From positions 3,038,001-3,102,000 of the forward strand of contig JAGPXD010000005.1 in the NCBI GenBank assembly GCA_020746995.1: a stretch of 64,000 nucleotides of DNA, written 5' to 3'. A model generated the notes under the pieces. That model searched no databases, was not told the DNA's origin, and worked only from the letters and a program-made list of their open reading frames with translations. Below are positions 11,285 to 21,301 of this stretch, one piece after another (position 1 is the stretch's first letter; each line of letters begins with the position of its first letter). The stretch comes from Plectosphaerella cucumerina. Lineage: Eukaryota; Ascomycota; Sordariomycetes; Glomerellales; Plectosphaerellaceae. Both the position numbers and the translations under genes were made by a program.

Positions 11285-12274
11285 GGTCTGGTGAAAGGTG
11301 TCATGGGTGAGCAGGAGAGGGCGCGTTCAGGTAGAATTCGCCTTACTGGATGTGGTGGAGGTTGGTGTAACGAATAACAGCCTTCAAGACCTAATGGTGA
11401 GCGAGTGATGAGACTGACGTCTGATTGTAGAACGCCGATGCTCCAGAAGACAGAGACAGCCCTGAGAACCTGAAGAGCGTCTTCTTATACTCCAATCTGG
11501 CAGCCTGGTAGCCAGGGCGCCCCCGCCAAGTCTGAGCCACGAACACCTTCTTGGACAGCTCGTGTTGAGCAATATGACTTGCTCTCCAGACGCGCCATTC
11601 GAAGTTCACAAGACCCTCCCTCAGGTAGGTATCATGACTCGATTTCGACGTCTTCGGGGTGCCTGCCGAGATGTCGGAGCCGGAGATGTCAGTAGCGTTG
11701 ACTCAGGACCCGCTCCGCGGTTACTTGGCGGCTCCGTGATGGCGGCTTAGCCAACCCGAAGGGCACAAGACTGCCGTGTCCGCGGCTTTTGGAGCCTGTC
11801 AGGGGTAGATGAGAGCGGGAGGGGCCGTGCTCGGGAACGTCAGGTGGTCTGGCAGGGCACAGCATCAATGCCACGGACCGTCCGTTCGTTTCTCCTAGAG
11901 TAGCAACAGAACCACACTCAAAAGTATGTTTCGGTGCGAAATGAAGATTTGTCGGCCAAAAGGGGGTAGATGGGACAGATGCACTGCAAAGTATGACAAG
12001 GCTTTGGGAAACTAGCCCTCAACCTTAGGTGCTGATCTGGACGAAGGGAGCGGCAGATCCCGCAAATCACTTCGGTCAGGGAGCGCCAAGAGATATGTTC
12101 ATCCACTCTGTTATATTGCTGGTAAGGGCGCGACTCATGCGACTCGAGAAATTTTGCGCTCATGCGAGTCAAGGCACCTGAGTAACCGTGCATGCTCCCA
12201 CTGCTCACCACAAAAAGCGAAGCCCTTCCCAACTAGCACAGAACATCCAGCCTGCTCAGCTCAGATGACTCCCC
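11285..12274. other. Intergenic, no gene seen
   Basis: The leader and promoter of the 10544 gene are here, with TATAAG on the minus strand near 11488. Otherwise no supported coding sequence. Confidence 0.5.
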
Positions 12275-13952
12275 TTACAAAGCCTGGGGAAGCTTGAAGC
12301 CAGCAGCCTGACGCTTCTGGAAGAACCCGGTGGGGTCATATTTGGCAGACACCTCCCTCAGGAACTTAACATTAGCGGCGCCATAGCTGCGGATGGGGTC
12401 CTGCGACGGGTCGACATAGTTGATATACTGCCAGTCGCGGAGTCCATCGATTGACCTGGCGAAAGCGGCGAGGTCAGCCGCGAAAGCCGCGGACTTTTCG
12501 TGGAGGATGAGCTCCTGCTCAGCCGTGCTGACGGTGCAGGAGAGCAGCCACATGAGGGAGTCGCCCTCGATGGCGTCGAGGCCGAGGACGTTTCCGCCGC
12601 GGGCGGCACCCAGGTCGGCGAAGAGGCGGGGAACAGGCTGGAAGAGGTTCTGGGTGCCGAGGTCTAGGGGCGGGATCTCCTTGAGGAGGTCGGCGACGAA
12701 GGTGTCGTGGAGCTCGGCGGCCTTGGTGATGATGCGGACGTCGTTGGAGAAGGTCAGGGTGAACCAGACGTTGCTGGTCATGGTTAGAAACAATGAACCC
12801 TTCCGGTGCTCTGGAGAGGAGAAGGGAAAGTACTTACTGGCGGCTCGCGGGAAGGAGGTAGGCGTCGGCGATCTGGCTCATCGTCCGGGTAGAGAAGTCG
12901 TTGAACAGCTCCGTCGCCTCCAGGGCCTCGTCGAATGCAGGGGCCCTCTCGACGCCGGCGGTGTTCATCATGACCTGGGCGAGGAGAACATCAGTCGACA
13001 TGGACGGGTTGTAGGTCCAGTTGATCAGGAGCGCCGAGTCCGGGTTCTTGTGGTTATTCGTCGTGAAGTTGACCATCGCGTTAGCAATAAGCTCGCCCTG
13101 CGACTTGTCCGAGGCGCGGATGCCGCCCCAGACAGGACCGGCAGGGAAGGTCTCGAGATCGAAGCGCGTGACGATGCCAAAGTTGGCCCAGCCGCCCTTA
13201 AGCGCCTTGAGGAGGTCGGAGTGCTCGTCCTTGTTCGCGTTGATGATGGTGCCATCGGCGAGGACGACCTCGGCGTTGACGATGCTATCGCAGCCGAAGC
13301 CGGCACGGGCCGTGTAGTATGAGTTGCCGCCACCGGTGAGGAAGCCGCCGATGCCGACGTTGCCGTCGCGGCCGCCGGGGACGGCGACGCCGTAGCCCTC
13401 GAGGATGGCGAAGATATCGGCCCACCGGGAGGCGGGATAGACGGAAGCGAGCTTCGTGGATGCATCATAGGTCGCGCCCTTGAAGTGGACAAGGTCGATG
13501 GTCACGCCATTGTCGACGTTGCTGCCACCGGCCCAGTGGCTGTGGCCGCCGCTGCGGACGGCGAAGGAGCCGGACGAGCCTTGGAGGGCGCGGAGGACCT
13601 TGGAGACCTCTTCAGTGTCCTTAGGCTGGACGATGCAGGCAGGCTCGAGGCGGGCGCTGGCTGACCACCAGGAAGTGGTGCGTTCTTCGTATGCGGTGTC
13701 ATTGACAGTGAGAATCCTGTCTCCAAGGCCTGCGGCTGCCAGGGCAGCACACTGGGGATACCATGTTAGTCTCTTCGCTCTTCTCCATGATGCTGATCTC
13801 GGGGATCAAAGCTCGGAGCCCCGGTGGGACAGAGTTTGGGAGCCCCGGAGAGGAAAATGATGATCACTTACCGGGCTCTTGACACAGCTGGCGGATCCAG
13901 TCATGGTGATTATGAGTGCCAGGATGGCATACGCCAGAGGACGGGAAACCAT
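12275..13952 (-). CDS. Secreted FAD-linked oxidoreductase, BBE-like (497 aa)
   Basis: There are three exons: 13872-13952, 12838-13751 and 12275-12773. Introns of 120 and 64 nt carry GTAAGT donors and the joins give 497 residues. The N-terminus is a signal peptide (MVSRPLAYAILALIITMTG). The PCMH-type FAD-binding domain shows VRSGGHSHWAGG, where the histidine is the usual 8-alpha covalent FAD site, then GGRDGNVGIGGFLTGGG and NAEVVLADGTI. The C-terminus has the berberine-bridge-enzyme signature YINYVDPS..SYGAANVKFL..VSAKYDPTGFF. Such enzymes oxidise sugars, alcohols or secondary metabolites with O2; the substrate cannot be read from sequence. No other biosynthetic genes adjoin it. Confidence 0.9.
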
Positions 13953-15050
13953 TTTGAACAAGACCGAGGACGAGGACGAGGGGAAAGCAGGACCAAGCTT
14001 CTCGGAATAGTGACCGTTAATTTGAAACTCAACTCCGGGTAGGGTGGCAGGGCGAAAAAGGAGTGTGATGCCTGAGCCAATCGAGTGAAGGATGTCCTTG
14101 ACTCGGACTTCTTCCTGCTGCACCAACAACGGGAGCCGCTGGACTTTTCTAGTCCCTGCATGCTGCCCGTCCATGGATACATGGTCCCGGAAACAGTGGA
14201 TATTCTGCAGCAATCCAGGGGACTGGGAGGGGTTTATGCAGGACCAGCAGGTCATTTCCGGCAATCGGTCCCCTATACTTGTAAGATAGCGAGTAAGCAA
14301 CCTTGATCTCCGGCACTATTGGACATCTCGGGGTGTGTTGCGTGTCCGTCTCGTGGGCCCTCGTCTGTTGGCTCTTGAACCCTGCCATGACATGGCAAGC
14401 ATGATTTGTTACAGCCAAGTCGGATCAGTTGGACCAGGACAGGGGAGCCCTGATGACGAGTGAGGTGCCATTCGCACTAGTGGTTGTCCAGATGGCAGAC
14501 CGTCAACTGACGTTCACTGGTTAAGCAGCCCCGGGCCGCCCTTCCCGCGACGAACTAGAGAGCCTACGGTATACCCCCGGGCTCACCCCGCCGGCCCCGG
14601 CTTGCTATTACGCTTAAATACCACCGCCATCCCATCCTCCGGGGAACAGACCCCCTCATCCCCTGGACACTAAGACACTTGCACGAATGCTCGTATGCTT
14701 CCTGCCGCCCATTACTCGTAAACCCCCCGCCGCGATAATGCAGGGTCCGCCTGCCCTGCAACACATGCACGACTCATGAGCGACCAGCGGCCTTGTCGGA
14801 GAAACACCAACACGGTGATGTCGGCCGGTCCGAAGCAACGTCGGAGGCATTTCAGCCCCGCAGGGCAGTCGTGCCAGGAGATCTGCAGCAGATATTCCTT
14901 TTCCGTGACCTTGTCAAGGGGCTTGCTGGGAGGCTCCTGAGATCCTTCTTGGACGATATATCCCGAGTCGGCGGGCTGGAACTTTCCGAAGTCTGGCGCG
15001 CCGCCACATTTGCTCAACCGAATGCACTCGCCGCTTCCGATCCTGCCGAC
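13953..15050. other. Intergenic, divergent promoters
   Basis: About 1.1 kb separates the divergent oxidoreductase and rhodopsin-domain genes. Short frames only; no supported gene, repeat or RNA. Confidence 0.5.
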
Positions 15051-16571
15051 ATGTCCATTGTAAATGGCGTTCTGGTGGCCATCCCGCCGCCGGAGGGCTA
15101 TGTCGTCGATTTCGACAACCCACAGCGAAACTCGGTCCTGACGACCTATGTTGTGGCCACTGTTGGTATGGTCCTGGCCGCCGCATTCGTGGCACAGAGG
15201 TTATACGTCAAGGCTTTCATCCGCAACAAGCTGGGTATCGATGATGGTGAGCTACACCCACACCCGGATTTTGTTTGATAAACGCACGCTCACCACCATG
15301 TAGCTGTTGTTATTGTCGCCTGGGTACAAGCTCGCGGCTCCCCGGTCATCTTTTACTACTGACATGGTTGTCCTGTGTTTTTGCAGCTAGGTTCGATTGC
15401 CATACAAGTATTGACCATTCGTACGTCTGAACTACTAAATTTCTATTTGTTGAGCGGATGAGTATCCTATCGTAGATTACTGACCAGTCAGGCTCCTTCG
15501 CGGTTGGCTTCATGGGAGTACATGGATGGGAGATCCCCTTTGAAAAGTTCCAAGAGTTCGCCCTCGTAAGTGGCAACATCAGCTAAAGCTGGAGTGTTTC
15601 CCTCGAAAACCATCTCTAACAGTTCGTTTCTCAGTTCGGCGCCTACATCAATTCCATCGTCTACACCGTCCCGACCTGTCTGTCCAAGATTGTCATCCTG
15701 CTGTTCCTCCTCGAGATCAACCACAACAACAAATGGTACCGATGGTCGGTTTACACCGCCATGTTCGTCGTTGCGGGGTCCAGCACGGCTATCTTTTTCA
15801 GCTCGCTCTTTCCCTGCCAGCCGTTCCAGAAGAACTACGACATCACTTTTCCGCCTGATCAGGGGACCTGCATCGACAGGCCAGCCATGTTCCAGGCCAC
15901 CGCAGCTTTGGGCGTGGTGACGGACATCATCATCATCCTGATTCCCGTCCCGATGGTTCTCCGCCTGCACATCTCACAGTCCAAGAAGATAGGGCTGCTG
16001 GTGCTGTTTGCCATCGGCTCTGCGTACGTCGTCCGCCGTCGATACTCTGGCATTGCTGACAAACAACATGCAGGACCGTTGTCACATCTATCATTCGACT
16101 GGCTCTTCTTATTAGTGCCCTGGACGAAGTAGATCAGACCTGGGGGGGTGGCCCAATCCACGTCTGGATGTAAGTCTCTCACCACCCGCGCCCGGTCTTC
16201 CAATGTCTCAAGCTAAGCTTAATGTCGAAATCAGCTGTGTAGAAGCAAACCTTCTCATCATGTGCGCTTGCCTCTCGACACTCCGCCATTTCATACGCAC
16301 CGTCGCCCCTTGGCTCCTCTCCAGTGGCCGGGGTACCTCCAAGGCCAACACTGGTACGACCGGAACGTACCCGCTACAGACCATCGGGGGCATCCCGTCG
16401 ACCAAACGCTCCGATTTCGAAAGGCTGGACGAGCAGTTTGGGTCGGAAGCCCGCGTCGAGGGAGGCCGTCCGTCTCTGGATACCAGCAACAGCGGTGCGG
16501 ATGACGGGAGAAGCGACCAGGGCATCGTGCAGACCACAACAACGCAGGTCACTTATGCCAATGCTCGGTAA
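15051..16571 (+). CDS. Rhodopsin-domain integral membrane protein, PTH11-like (381 aa)
   Basis: There are seven exons: 15051-15246, 15304-15323 (20 nt), 15387-15420 (34 nt), 15492-15565, 15635-16023, 16074-16169 and 16235-16571. All joins keep frame. The product is a seven-span membrane protein of the fungal rhodopsin-domain family. Landmarks are TTYVVATVGMVLAAAFVAQR, then LSKIVILLFLLEI, a loop with FFSSLFPCQPF and DQGTCIDRPAMF, VVTDIIIILIPVPMV, and CVEANLLIMCACLSTLR. The roughly 90-residue C-terminal tail is hydrophilic and cytosolic. Related proteins include PTH11-type receptors for surface or host cues, but the N-terminal CFEM domain of Pth11 is absent. A receptor role is inference. Confidence 0.86.
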
Positions 16572-17598
16572 GTGGCTTCGGGGCAGCCTCTATGGCTGCG
16601 ACGTGGAAGTGTGCCGCTGCGCTCGAGGGTGCAGCCGTGCAGGTGTTGGTTCTACAGAGAAGATGGCGCTCAAGCTAAGGTACCTAATGATGCATGACCG
16701 ACTGGGGTGATGAAAGTGAGGCAGAGACTGTAAATACACCTATATGTGATGGCGCAGTTTCTGCGCAGCGTTGCACACCGGCTGGGCTTCCACACTCGAT
16801 GCGCGGGAGGAGATACATCGCCTGGTGCGAGATAATGGAAGACTTTCACTTCTGACGGGCACGCAATTGTTGCTGTTATGGGAAGGTCACGGGGCTGAGT
16901 TGATGCTGGGAGTGAAAGGAAGAGGTGAGTGGATTCTAGCCACACTAGCCACACCAGTCACATCAAGCCACATCAAATTCTACTTTTTTTTCCATCCGTC
17001 CATACTCAAGTCCACAAAAAAACCAAAATCAATCAAAAAAACATACAACACCGGGTATTCGCTGGTCGTCACCGACCCAACTACTAATCCAGCCCTTACT
17101 GGCTTATCTATGGGAGAGCGGACGGGATCCCGAGTTTTCCAGTAGGTATGGTCGTATGTGCTAGGTAGTGGCAGTCGGGGAGCTCATCAAGATCAAGTCC
17201 TGGTGTGAGGTCTCGAACAGGTCTTCAGAAGGGCCAATCCCTATCTTGAATTCTGCTAGTTGAGCCTGAAGATATACGGGTCGACGAGACATGTTAGGGC
17301 CCTAGATCTCGCTTTTTTGTCGAGAATCGACTGTTACCGCGACGGTGAGCACAGGTTGCGGCCATCCCGACAACTGTTCCGCAAATTATTTGAGGAAAAA
17401 ATCCAGATAATGGGCAGGTGGGAACCATGGGATACAAGAGTCAACACCGTGCGGTCCATGGGTATGCATTGTCTACCGATACCTGATGAATGAAGCACAA
17501 CCGCGAGAGACTGAACAATCAGTCTTTCTCACACCGCCTGCTCTTTGCTCTCCCCGCCCTGGAGCCGAACAGTGCATCACAACATGATTTCCCACCTC
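16572..17598. other. Intergenic between convergent genes
   Basis: About 1 kb with A/T-rich patches (16980-17045). No supported gene. Confidence 0.5.
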
Positions 17599-19285
17599 TC
17601 ATGCCGTATAGCGATACGTCGGGTGGCTATGCCCCAAAGCCCACTCAGGCTCCTTGCCATCAGTGAGCCTGTAATCCCTCCCACCCATGGCCCTCTTCCT
17701 ATTTTCCCGCTTGAGGTACGCAGTAGTGACGCCAGAAACGATGAGAAGGATACAGGCGCCGCCAAAGTTGATCAAATGGCCCGTCACGTACCTCGGCGCG
17801 CTGTTGGGCCGGTACGTCCACGTTGCGATGATGGAACCGACGTTGCCCTCGCCAACGGCATACGCGGCGACGATGGCCCGGACGCTGGAGCCGGCCGAGT
17901 TGCTCACGACCCAGGCGAGGAGGAGCGGGGAGCACGTAAAGGCCGCCAGGGTGGTGAGGAAGAGGGCGAAGTACCGAACGGCTGTCGAGGGAACGAGGGC
18001 GAGGAGGAGGAAACCGAGCATTGTGAGAGGCGTGAGGCAGAGGATGACCAGGCCGCGGGTCTTGAGGCGGTCCGAGGCGAACGAGGCGGCGATGCAGATG
18101 CAGGCCGCGAGGACGTATGGAGGAACCGTGAGGAGCTGCGCGTTTGTGGACGAGTAGCCCATGGACTTGATGAGGGAAGGCTGTGGAGAGTGAATCGTAA
18201 GCGGATGGGCGCGACGCGCGGGCCTTGAGGGGGCCTCCGAAGAAAAACTTACCATAAAGAGGGACAATGCCGTCAGCGACAAGAGGGACATCATGATTCC
18301 GAGCGACACGAGCTGCGTGTTCGCGTTCCACAGCGCCTTCTTCAAGACCGAGAAGCGCCACGGCGAGAGGTCGTCGTCCTCGTGCCCCGTCCTGTTCTCC
18401 TCGTGGATGCGCTGGGCGGCCAACACCTTTTCCTCGTTGGTGAGGAAACTCGCCTCTTCAGCCGACGCCGGCATGAAGACCCATGTACCGAGACCGACGA
18501 ATACGGTCAGGATACCCTCGATGAGGAAAACCCAGCGCCATCGCACCAGCATGCCGGCCCGTGGGATGTTGCCGAGGCCGCTGCCGAGCAGGCCGCCAAA
18601 GGCGCCGGCGATGGAGCCGCCCGCCGCCTTGATGCCCCAGCGAGAGGCCATTTCGTGACGGCGGTAGAACTGCGAGTAGGTGTACATGAGGCCGGGCTGG
18701 ACTCCTGTTGGGGGTCAGCAGGTGTGAGGTAACCGCGTGGGGGATAGCAGGCGTGACGTACCAGCTTCGAGCGCGCCGAGAAGGAGGCGGCAAGTCATGA
18801 CGCCGCCGTAGCTAGTGGTGAAAGCCATGGACATGGTGACGAGGCCGAAGCCGCTGGTAATGAAGCTGAGCCAGATACGGGGCCCAAGCTTCTTGCACAT
18901 GAAGTTTGCCGGCAGCTCGAAGAGGATGTAAGTCACGAAGAACCTGGCAAAACACGCCTAGTCAGCTACACCTGTCCCGGCCAGGGGGCGATCGCGGGGG
19001 CTTTGACACGTACATGGACAAGGCAACGTTGAAGCGATCACCGGACAGGTCAGTGTCTTCCTTCAGCCCAAGCACGAGGGCGTTGCTCATGTTGCTGCGG
19101 TCGATGTGGGCCACCAGAAAGATGATGATGCCTAGGGGCAAGACGCGCCGGTCAAATTTGTGGCGGATGGACTTTTCCATCACGCGCTGCTCGTCAGAAA
19201 CGGTGTCGACATCTTGCTGGAGGCTCTCCTTGTCGACATGGGCGGCGACAGCGTCGTCAACGGTCTTTTCGTTCATGTTCAGCAT
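17599..19285 (-). CDS. MFS transporter, Dal5/anion:cation symporter type (495 aa)
   Basis: There are four exons: 19014-19285, 18762-18943, 18253-18704 and 17599-18180. The joins give 495 residues. This is a twelve-span plasma-membrane transporter of the allantoate/nicotinate (Dal5, Tna1) family. Seen are the family opening RRVLPLGIIIFLVAHIDRSN, the YILFELPANFMCKKLGP segment, GALEAGVQPGLMY, and RWRWVFLIEGILTVFVG. Substrates of relatives are small organic anions such as allantoate, nicotinate and related acids; the exact one is not deducible. It is divergent from the oxidoreductase at 19823 and probably co-regulated with it. A minus-strand TATATAG lies near 19400, about 115 bases before the ATG. 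Confidence 0.93.
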
Positions 19286-19576
19286 GGCGGTTGATGGGTT
19301 GTGATCTGGTGAGGGAGAGGTAAAAGTCGGGACGCCCGGGGAAGAGGCAGAGGGTGATGGAGAAGTAGAGCAGCCCCTGGATCTTGGAAGCCCTGCCTCC
19401 TATATACTCGTGGTTTCCTCCATGGTGCTGAGGCTGGGGAGACGAGAAAAGAATGCACGAGGAGGAGAATCTGGGGACCCCGGGTTCAGCTCTCTGCCTT
19501 GACTCGAGCCCCGTGGGCAACTTTGCAAGCACTAGAGTCGAGACGATCCAAGCGCGAACCCCCTCCGCCGACGTCT

Positions 19577-19646
19577 CGGGATGTCCGATCCCATCCCGAT
19601 CGGCCACTTCGGGATGATCCCGATACTCTCTCCTCTCAACCGGGAT
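19577..19646. promoter_or_regulatory. Candidate Zn2Cys6 operator array (CGGGAT inverted repeats)
   Basis: In the 537-base promoter shared by the transporter and the oxidoreductase, CGGGAT occurs at 19577, 19610 and 19641, and its complement ATCCCG at 19593 and 19617. The middle pair forms a perfect 13-base palindrome (CGGGATGATCCCG, 19610-19622), which reads as CGG-N7-CCG, a format typical of binuclear zinc cluster sites. The gene of a Zn2Cys6 regulator lies next door at 21302-23802. Binding by that protein is inference. Confidence 0.55.
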
Positions 19647-19822
19647 GAAGCCGCCATGGCCAGGTCGAGCTGTATCTTCAGATCCCGTTGGCAACAGGCT
19701 ACCCAGAGTACATCATGTCAAACAAAGCCCGAATACAAATCAGCCACCCCGCAACTCCGAGTGCAGCGGAAACCCATCACCCACAGTAACCCATCCCCCA
19801 CGGTAACCCACCCCCCAGCACA

Positions 19823-21251
19823 ATGGGCAGCATCTCCCGAGCCCAGGAGTCAGATACCTACGACGTCGTCGTCGTAGGCGGTGGCGCGGCCGGCATCGGG
19901 GCGGCCATCGGCGCCCGCAATGCCAACCCGTCCGCTCGAATCCTCGTCGTCGAGACAGAGAGCTGCCTCGGCGGCGCGGCGACGCACCGCGGCGTCGTCT
20001 CCTTCTGTGGGCTCTACACCCTGGGCACCAGCCCTCTACAAGCCGTCGGCGGCGTCTGGTTCGACATCGAGCGCCGACTAAGGGCCATCAACGGCATCGC
20101 CGACAAGCCAGACCGGCACAGAGGCATCTTCCACGTGAGCAGGATACCCCTCCCCCGTCAACGCGTTGCCGGTCACCTACTGACGCACAGCATGTTAGGT
20201 CGTGGAGCCCGAGGCTCTTAAGCTGGTCCTCGACGACATCACAGAATGCAACAACATCGACGTCCTTCTCCGCACATCAGTCGTAGGCGGATCGAGACGC
20301 GGCGGCTCCGCCGTCTCGGTAGACGTCCAAGAAAAGAGCCGCCGGCGGACAATCTTCGCCAAGGCCTTCGTCGATTGCTCGGGAGACTGCGACCTCGCCC
20401 ACCACGTGGGTGCCTCGACCCGATACGGGAACCACGGCACCCGCAACCTCGCATCCCTAGCCACCAGGTTCGGCGGCATCGCTCGCGACGCCACTGTCAC
20501 CAGCAAGGCGTGGCAGGCCGCCATCGTCGACGCCAAGAAGCGGGACCCGACCCTGCACCCAATGTGCCGCAAGAACGGCTCCGTCTTGCTGAAGCTGCCC
20601 CTGTCCGGGGATGTCGTGACATTCCTGGCCTCGGCCGCCTACGACGGGACGTCTTCGTCGAGCATCAGTGCCGCCGAGGCCAGCGGGAGGCGGCAGGCCC
20701 AGAGGTATCTCGAGGTTCTCCGTCGCCTGCCGGGGCACGAAAACATGTACCTCGTCTCCTCCGGGCCCAACTTTGGCATCCGGGAGTCTCGTCACCTAGA
20801 TTCAGAGTACGCCCTCCGAGAGGAGGATATCCTGAGCAACACCTCCTTCGCTGACAAGGTGGCGCTGGGCGCGTGGGGCATGGAGTTCCACGACGAGGAG
20901 ATGGAGGGGTGGGAGAGCAGCTTCAGGTACCCGCCGCACGGCACCTTTGAGATTCCACTGAGGTGCTTGCGGAGCGTGGATACGGAGAATCTGTTCGCGG
21001 CCGGCAGGTGCGTCGACGCTGACAAGTGGGCGGCCAGCGCCGTTAGGGTCATGGGCACCGCGCTTGCGACGGGCGAAGCCGCTGGTGTAGTGGCTGCGCT
21101 GCACGCCCAGAGTGGGCATGTGGAAGTGTCCAAGGTTCAGCAAGTCCTTCGAAGCCACGGGGGCCTCTTGGACGCCGCAACACTTCCCTCTGGACCACCA
21201 GTCAACGATGCCAACGTCGTCAGCTGGCCGTCCGCGCTGACGCAAGACTGA
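19823..21251 (+). CDS. FAD-dependent oxidoreductase, FAD_oxidored family (454 aa)
   Basis: There are two exons, 19823-20134 and 20199-21251, joined in phase 0 (donor GTGAGC, acceptor TTAG). The N-terminus has the dinucleotide-binding fold DVVVVGGGAAGIGAAIGA with the ribose-binding VVETESCLGG. Later come VDCSGDCDLAHHVGA, IRESRHL and a C-terminal FAD contact ENLFAAGRCVDADKWAASAV..MGTALATGEAAG, all typical of the FAD-dependent oxidoreductase family related to fumarate reductase and HdrA-type flavoproteins. No signal peptide, so it is probably cytosolic. The substrate is unknown; a permease on one side and a zinc-cluster regulator on the other suggest a small catabolic unit. The stop is only 50 bases from the stop of the regulator gene. 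Confidence 0.88.
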
Positions 21252-21301
21252 AATGAAGAAAGCCAGACTCGATTTCTCCAACAAATTGTAGAGATAGCCG
21301 C

